Source of the DNA: Myxococcales bacterium
Lineage (GTDB): Bacteria > Myxococcota > Myxococcia > Myxococcales > Myxococcaceae
Assembly (NCBI GenBank): GCA_009885595.1
Contig: VFKJ01000806.1
Location: 1 to 9,893 of the forward strand
Length of the DNA stretch: 9,893 bases
Direction of reading: 5' to 3'
Part shown: piece after piece, positions 1 to 4,404 of the stretch
Layout of the letters: each line of letters starts with the position of its first letter
Numbering within the stretch: position 1 is the first letter of the stretch
Made by a program: the position numbers and the translations under genes
The notes under the pieces: generated by a model
Seen by the model: the letters and a program-made list of their open reading frames with translations, nothing else
What the model was told of the DNA's origin: nothing
The model's database searches: none

Positions 1-856
1 AGCCGAGGCTGTTGAAGAGCACCTCTCCTTGCGTGGCGTCTCCCTGACGGGACTGCGGCCCCGGTTCGGTCTTGCTCACGCTCCCCAGGAACGCGGCGAT
101 CGCCACCGGCTCGCGCTCACGCAATGGACCGGGCTCGGGCCAGAACGACGGCATGCGCGTCCCCGGGCGGTCGTGCTGAGGATCGCGCAGCCACGCCACC
201 ACGAACGCCTCCGAGGTCTTTTCCTTCAGTCGATCGAGCGGCGGCGCGCGCGGTGGGGCGACGGTGACCTGGCGGGTGGAATGACAGGCCCCGCAACGCC
301 GCTCCTCGAACAGCGCCCGCCCGCGGTTGAACAGCGGCGCGTCGACCACCTCGCCTTCGTGACACGCGACGCAGCTCGACTCGATGAAGGGCTTCGAGCG
401 CAGCGGCTGTTCCCAGTATGGATCGTCGCGGCCATGCGCGAACGCCGCCGCGCCCACGCCCTTCGTCTGCAGGCCCTGGCCGGCGTGGCACGGCGTGCAG
501 CCCATGCGATCGATGGGGTGCTTGCCCAGCAGCACCTCTCTGCGCGGGTGCGTGCGCAGCTCGCGCGGTACCGCTTCATCTTCGAGCCCCGGCTGATCGA
601 TGCCGAGGTGGCAGGTCTGGCACCGATCCTCGACGTCGAGCGCGGGGATGGTCACCTGCCTGATCCCCTCTTCGATGGGCGGCAGGCCGCGCTGCGCGAG
701 CACCCCCTTGAAGCGGGACTGGGTGGCCTTCCAGGGGCGCCTTCCCCAGCCCTCGTCCCACACCGCCCAGCAGGTCGCCGCGCAGGTGAGCGCGGACAGC
801 ACCAGGAAGAGCGCCCGATGACTCGTCGCCTCCGCTGGCGTGCGCGCGCGCTTCAC
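1..856 (-). CDS. Membrane-anchored multihaem cytochrome c of the bc complex (3' end beyond window)
   Basis: This frame is open from a GTG at 856 to the left edge (285 codons seen); it has no ATG start and no stop inside the window, so it is easily missed. The GTG overlaps the TGA of the preceding cytochrome b gene (GTGA), and no Shine-Dalgarno is visible, which suggests re-initiation. Residues 15-33 form one hydrophobic N-terminal anchor. Four c-type haem sites (CXXCH) follow: CQTCH 79-83, CTPCH 120-124, CVACH 162-166 and CGACH 188-192. The last belongs to a class I-like domain with a probable axial Met235 in TRMPSF. The final visible residues (GEVLFNSLG) look like the start of another class I haem domain, so a fifth haem is likely just outside. 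By position it should take the role of cytochrome c1 or f, accepting electrons from the Rieske protein on the periplasmic face. Family and role are confident; total haem number is not known. Confidence 0.87.
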   Translation of the reverse strand, partial: MKRARTPAEATSHRALFLVLSALTCAATCWAVWDEGWGRRPWKATQSRFKGVLAQRGLPPIEEGIRQVTIPALDVEDRCQTCHLGIDQPGLEDEAVPRELRTHPRREVLLGKHPIDRMGCTPCHAGQGLQTKGVGAAAFAHGRDDPYWEQPLRSKPFIESSCVACHEGEVVDAPLFNRGRALFEERRCGACHSTRQVTVAPPRAPPLDRLKEKTSEAFVVAWLRDPQHDRPGTRMPSFWPEPGPLREREPVAIAAFLGSVSKTEPGPQSRQGDATQGEVLFNSLG

Positions 857-1758
857 ACGTTGAACCACGGCGTCGTCCAGACGTACTTGACCGAGAAGCC
901 CAGCCTCAGCGCCATCTTCACCGGCACGGCGAGCATGGTGAGGAAGAGGAAGGCGACGATCGCGTAGCGCGAGCGCCCCAGCCGCTGCAGGGCGGGGCGG
1001 CGTCGTCCCCAGAGCCAGCCCGCGAGCCCCAGGCCGTACCAGGCCGCCACCGTCACGCCGCCGAAGAGCGAGGACGGCAGCCCGCGCGGAACACCAAACA
1101 GCGCCGGCCAATCACGCGTCGCCAGCTCGACGGCGCGCGCGCGATCCCACGCCTCCCACGGCCAGAACCAGTTCCAGCCCGGCCCGCGGCAGAACGTGCC
1201 CACCAGGATCAACCCCAGCCACAGCCCGAAGAACCCGAAGAAGAAGGTGGTGATCGCGAAGCGCCGCTCGCGCCACGAATGAAACCCACTCCCCGCCGGG
1301 TTCACGTCGACGTACGGAATGAGGCACAGGCCCAGAATGATCAGCGCGGGCAGGAGCACGCCGGCGATCCAGGGATCGAAGTAGACGAGCAGCTCCTGCA
1401 GGCCGAGGAAGTACCAGGGCGCCTTGCTGGGGTTCGGAGTGCGGGTGGCATCGGCGAGCTGCTCGAGCGGCGCGTCGAGGAGGATGGACCAGACCAGCAG
1501 CACCACCATCACCACCAGCGCCGCGAGCAGCTCGATCCGCAGCAGGAAAGGCCAGGTGTGCAGCTTCGGATCCTGCGTGCCCTCGGGCATGGGGCCGTCG
1601 AGCTCGCGGCGCACCGCGGCCTCGCCTCCCTCGGCGAGCAGCCGATCGTGCAGCCGCGCCGCGCGCCACCAATAGATCACGATGCCCAGGAACAGCGGCA
1701 CCATCAGCACGATGGGCACGTTGTCTGGCTGGCGGAGAATACGGAGCAGCGGCTCCAT
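853..1758 (-). CDS. Cytochrome b C-terminal subunit (subunit IV-like, extended)
   Basis: This is the second half of a split cytochrome b, which contributes the quinol-oxidation (Qo) pocket. It corresponds to helices E-G of cytochrome b and to subunit IV of b6f complexes. The Qo tetrapeptide, usually PEWY, is read here as APWY (about residues 113-116, within KAPWYFLGLQE). Hydrophobic segments lie near residues 16-30, 75-94, 126-148, 167-189, 232-250 and 266-285, so there are about six helices rather than the three of plastid-type subunit IV. The protein is about 301 aa, against roughly 160 for b6f subunit IV. Extended versions of this kind are known in bacterial bc complexes with multihaem partners. 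The ATG at 1758 shares a base with the upstream TGA; a GTG at 1761 would add one residue and give a GTGA overlap. An AAGGGCG stretch just upstream is a plausible ribosome site. Confidence 0.93.
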   Translation of the reverse strand: MEPLLRILRQPDNVPIVLMVPLFLGIVIYWWRAARLHDRLLAEGGEAAVRRELDGPMPEGTQDPKLHTWPFLLRIELLAALVVMVVLLVWSILLDAPLEQLADATRTPNPSKAPWYFLGLQELLVYFDPWIAGVLLPALIILGLCLIPYVDVNPAGSGFHSWRERRFAITTFFFGFFGLWLGLILVGTFCRGPGWNWFWPWEAWDRARAVELATRDWPALFGVPRGLPSSLFGGVTVAAWYGLGLAGWLWGRRRPALQRLGRSRYAIVAFLFLTMLAVPVKMALRLGFSVKYVWTTPWFNV

Positions 1759-2525
1759 CACGCGCCGCCCTTCGGTCCGCTGATCCCGCCGTCACGTCGC
1801 ACGCGCCAGAAGTGGAGGATGCACCCCAGGCCCAGCGCCAACGGCAGCGCGATGCAGTGGAGAATGTAGAAGCGCAGCAGCGCCGCGCCGCCCACCGTGG
1901 GACCCCCGAGGAGCAACGCGCGCAGGTCGTTTCCGTCGGTGAGGCCGGGCGCGGCGAAGGGGCCCTCGTGACCTACCACCGGCGCTGCTCCCGCCATGTT
2001 CGTGCCCACCGTCACCGCCCACATCGACAGCTGATCCCACGGCAGCAGGTAGCCGGTGAACGACAACAACATCGTCAACGTCAGCAGCCCCACGCCCACC
2101 ACCCAGTTGAACTGGCGCGGCGCCTTGTACGAGCCGGTGAGGAACACCCGCAGCAGGTGAACCCACACCACGATCACCATCGCGTGCGCCGCCCAGCGGT
2201 GCATGTTGCGGTTGAGCATTCCGAAGGGCACGTCGAAGTCGAGCCGCTTCATGTCGAGCCAGGCGTGCTCGGGCGTGGGCCGGTAGACGAACATCAGCGC
2301 CACGCCCGTCACCAGCGTCACCAGGAACAAGAGGAAGCTGATGCCGCCGGCGCCCCAGGTGAAGCTGAAGCGCACGGCGTGCCGGGGCACCTTGGTGGGG
2401 TGCAGGTGGAGCCACACCGTGTGCGCCACCGCCAGCACGCGGTTGCGCGGAGTGTCGACGTTCTCGACCCGCAGCGCCGAGCGCACCACCTCCTTCACCA
2501 GGCCAGGGGGCGCCTCCTCGCTCAC
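1758..2525 (-). CDS. Cytochrome b6-like diheme subunit of a quinol:cytochrome c oxidoreductase
   Basis: A 255-residue integral membrane protein carrying the two b haems that pass electrons across the membrane during quinol oxidation. Four helices are visible (about 53-80, 112-129, 140-163, 217-240). The haem ligands are H109 and H123 in helix B (MHRW...WVHLLRV) and H223 and H238 in helix D (YILHCI...ILHFWRV). The helix D histidines are 15 residues apart, the b6 type of spacing. YRPTPEHAW, TGYLLPWDQ and the ISGP end are family signatures. The cysteine that binds the extra covalent haem in b6f complexes (YCLGG in b6) aligns with Gly58 (WGAGG), so that haem is probably absent. The GTG start at 2525 overlaps the Rieske stop as GTGA. 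A longer open frame continues upstream, but it runs through the Rieske gene out of frame and is spurious. The family call is very secure. Confidence 0.96.
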   Translation of the reverse strand: MSEEAPPGLVKEVVRSALRVENVDTPRNRVLAVAHTVWLHLHPTKVPRHAVRFSFTWGAGGISFLLFLVTLVTGVALMFVYRPTPEHAWLDMKRLDFDVPFGMLNRNMHRWAAHAMVIVVWVHLLRVFLTGSYKAPRQFNWVVGVGLLTLTMLLSFTGYLLPWDQLSMWAVTVGTNMAGAAPVVGHEGPFAAPGLTDGNDLRALLLGGPTVGGAALLRFYILHCIALPLALGLGCILHFWRVRRDGGISGPKGGA

Positions 2526-3043
2526 GGGCGGCCCTCGCGCGGCCAGGCCAGGAAGGCTTCGGGCCGGCTCCAGTCTCCCCGCTCGTTGCGCAGCACCACC
2601 GCGGTGTCGACGACCAGGTTGTGTTGCGCGTCGAGCGCGATCGCCAGGCGCTCCAGCGGCCGCGGCGCGGGGCCCTCGAAGTTCACCCCGTCGCGATGAA
2701 AGCCGCTGCCGTGGCAGGGGCACTTGAACTTCTCCTGCGCCGAGCTCCACGCGGGGACGCAGCCCAGGTGCGTGCAGACCGAGCGCAGCGCGTAAAAGCC
2801 CTTCGCCTCGCGCACGAGGATCAGCCGGTGGCTGCGCTTGAAGCGCTCGCTGACCTCGCCCACCGCGAACTCGTCGGGCCTGCCCAGGACGACCTTCGTG
2901 GGCGGATCGGCGCGCACCCGGGGAAAGAGCAGCCGCACGAAGGCTCCGGTGGCCGCCACGAGGCTCGCCCCCAGCAGCGCCCAGGCAGACCGCGTCTGCA
3001 CTTCGCGGCGCGTCCACAAGGTGGGTGGCCGCTCGTCCTTCAT
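2522..3043 (-). CDS. Rieske [2Fe-2S] iron-sulfur protein of the bc complex
   Basis: This 173-residue protein takes the first electron from quinol at the Qo site and hands it to a c-type cytochrome. It has an N-terminal membrane anchor (about residues 20-40) preceded by TRREVQ, which resembles a twin-arginine export motif, as expected for Rieske proteins folded before export. The cluster ligands are all present: Cys90 and His92 in CTHLGC, and Cys108 and His111 in CPCHGSGF. The pair Cys95 and Cys110 would form the usual stabilising disulfide. The ATG at 3043 shares one base with the stop of the cytochrome gene before it (GTGATG; a GTG at 3046 is the alternative). In-frame sequence extends much further upstream but overlaps that gene, so the short start is preferred. 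It lies directly ahead of the cytochrome b subunit genes, the standard order. Confidence 0.97.
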   Translation of the reverse strand: MKDERPPTLWTRREVQTRSAWALLGASLVAATGAFVRLLFPRVRADPPTKVVLGRPDEFAVGEVSERFKRSHRLILVREAKGFYALRSVCTHLGCVPAWSSAQEKFKCPCHGSGFHRDGVNFEGPAPRPLERLAIALDAQHNLVVDTAVVLRNERGDWSRPEAFLAWPREGRP

Positions 3044-4404
3044 CACAAACCGGAGGTCAGGCAGCTCGAGCCCGGCGCCGGCGCCACGCACATGTTCGCT
3101 ACGCACGCCTGGCAGGTGGGGCAGGGCGTGACCGCGTCGCAGGGCCCGACACACTCGCCCGCCATCAGGTTGCACTGCGCCGGTGCCTTGCAGTCCATCG
3201 AGGAGGCGCAGGCCGCGACGGGGCCGGTCGTCTTCTTGTCTGCCGCACCCGTGCGCGGAGGGACTCGCCGCAGGTAGGTGAAGACGGCCTCGAGGTCAGG
3301 CGTGGTCAGGTTGCGCAGCGCCCAGATCGGCATCGGCCAGGCGATCGGCTCCGCAGTCGAGCCCGCCCTCAGGCCCGAGGCGAGGGTGACCGCGAAGTCG
3401 GTGAAGGGCGCCGTGTAGCCGTTGGCCGCCCCGCACAAGTTCCGGCTCATCGAGCGCTTCAGCGGCTGGCCGGCGGGCGCCGCGAAGACCATGCCTCCGG
3501 CGAGGTAGGCGGCGGTGTTGATCTTCTGGGTGACGAGGTTGCGCGGCGGATTGGTGTGGCACTCGTTGCACCGCCCGACCGCGTTGACCAGGTAGCTGCC
3601 GCGGCCGAACAGGCTCTGCTCGCTGGGCGTCAGCGCGGTCAGGTCAGGCTGCGCGAGCGGCTGGATGGTGAAGCCCCGCAGCACCCCATCCGCGTCGCGG
3701 GTGGTGTCGGGCAGCAGCGCGCGCTCGACGTCGCCATCGCGGTACACCGTCTGCGCGGTGCCGCGCGGGACGTCGTTCTTCACGTCGCCGGCCACGTCGT
3801 TGCTCTGGGCGGGGATCGCCTTCAGGTACGCGTTGATCGACTTGAGATCGTCGACCGTCATCCACCGGTACTCGAACCACGGCATCACCAGCAGCGACGA
3901 GGTGGGGTTCTTCTTGTCGAGCCCGGTCTGCATGATCAGCACGAACTGATCCTCAGTGAGGGTGAGGCCGGAGTTCCCCTCGGGCGTGAGATTGCGGGCG
4001 TAGACCTCCATGCCCTGCGAGGGCTGGAGCGCGAACCGCGCGCCGCCCGCGAGATGCCGCACGCCCCCGTCCTCGCCAGGGGCGTCATGGCAGCTGCCGC
4101 AATCGGCGACGGCGTTGACCAGGTAGCTGCCGGCGCCCACCCGCTCGAGCTGCGCGGCGGTGAGCCCCTCGAGCACCAGCGGCACCGGAGCGATGTCGAA
4201 GCCGCGCTTGGCCCGCTCAGACAGCACCAGGAACGCCCCGGGCGCACCGGACGGACCTTGCGGGCCCGCGTCGCCAGCAGGTCCGCTCGGGCCCTTGCCG
4301 CCCGAGACGCCCGGAGGGCCCGCTGGACCGATCGGCCCTTCGGGTCCTTCGACCGTGCAGCCGAGAGGGGCCAGGGCCAGCAATGCGAGCAAGAAGCGGG
4401 TCAT
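3043..4404 (-). CDS. Collagen-stalked dihaem cytochrome c lipoprotein with Cys-rich tail
   Basis: A 453-residue secreted protein with an unusual mosaic of parts. Residues 1-15 are a hydrophobic signal peptide ending in LGC, so Cys16 is the probable lipid-attachment site (Pro at -3 makes the lipobox imperfect). Residues 20-55 are twelve unbroken Gly-X-Y triplets rich in proline, a collagen-like stalk. Two class I-type haem domains follow: CGSCH 102-106 with likely axial Met174 (VMPWF), and CNECH 279-283 with likely axial Met358 (WPMPIW). Both share the GSYLVNAV...C..CH...LAGG pattern of the cytochrome subunits of periplasmic alcohol/gluconate-type dehydrogenases. The C-terminus (399-448) packs ten cysteines and no haem motif. 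The ATG overlaps the Kelch gene stop (ATGA) and has a good ribosome site. Inferred role: an envelope- or surface-exposed electron carrier working with the downstream bc complex. Direction of electron flow and partner are unknown. Confidence 0.94.
   Translation of the reverse strand: MTRFLLALLALAPLGCTVEGPEGPIGPAGPPGVSGGKGPSGPAGDAGPQGPSGAPGAFLVLSERAKRGFDIAPVPLVLEGLTAAQLERVGAGSYLVNAVADCGSCHDAPGEDGGVRHLAGGARFALQPSQGMEVYARNLTPEGNSGLTLTEDQFVLIMQTGLDKKNPTSSLLVMPWFEYRWMTVDDLKSINAYLKAIPAQSNDVAGDVKNDVPRGTAQTVYRDGDVERALLPDTTRDADGVLRGFTIQPLAQPDLTALTPSEQSLFGRGSYLVNAVGRCNECHTNPPRNLVTQKINTAAYLAGGMVFAAPAGQPLKRSMSRNLCGAANGYTAPFTDFAVTLASGLRAGSTAEPIAWPMPIWALRNLTTPDLEAVFTYLRRVPPRTGAADKKTTGPVAACASSMDCKAPAQCNLMAGECVGPCDAVTPCPTCQACVANMCVAPAPGSSCLTSGL
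4240..4347 (-). repeat. Collagen-like Gly-X-Y repeat (12 triplets)
   Basis: This stretch encodes residues 20-55 of the dihaem cytochrome lipoprotein. Every third residue is Gly over 36 residues, most triplets have Pro in the X position (GPE, GPI, GPA, GPP, GPS, GPQ) and none is interrupted. Bacterial Gly-X-Y tracts can form trimeric triple helices, so the protein may be a stalked trimer, although twelve triplets is short for a stable helix. Confidence 0.9.

Noticed and set aside
29..967. Plus-strand open frame of 312 codons
   Set aside because: It overlaps the minus-strand multihaem cytochrome, whose four CXXCH motifs prove the other strand is coding.
2526..3017. Upstream extension of the cytochrome b6 frame through the Rieske gene
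   Set aside because: The Rieske frame there carries both cluster motifs, while the extension is Arg/Ala-rich nonsense. The GTG at 2525 with a GTGA overlap fits the pattern of all other junctions.
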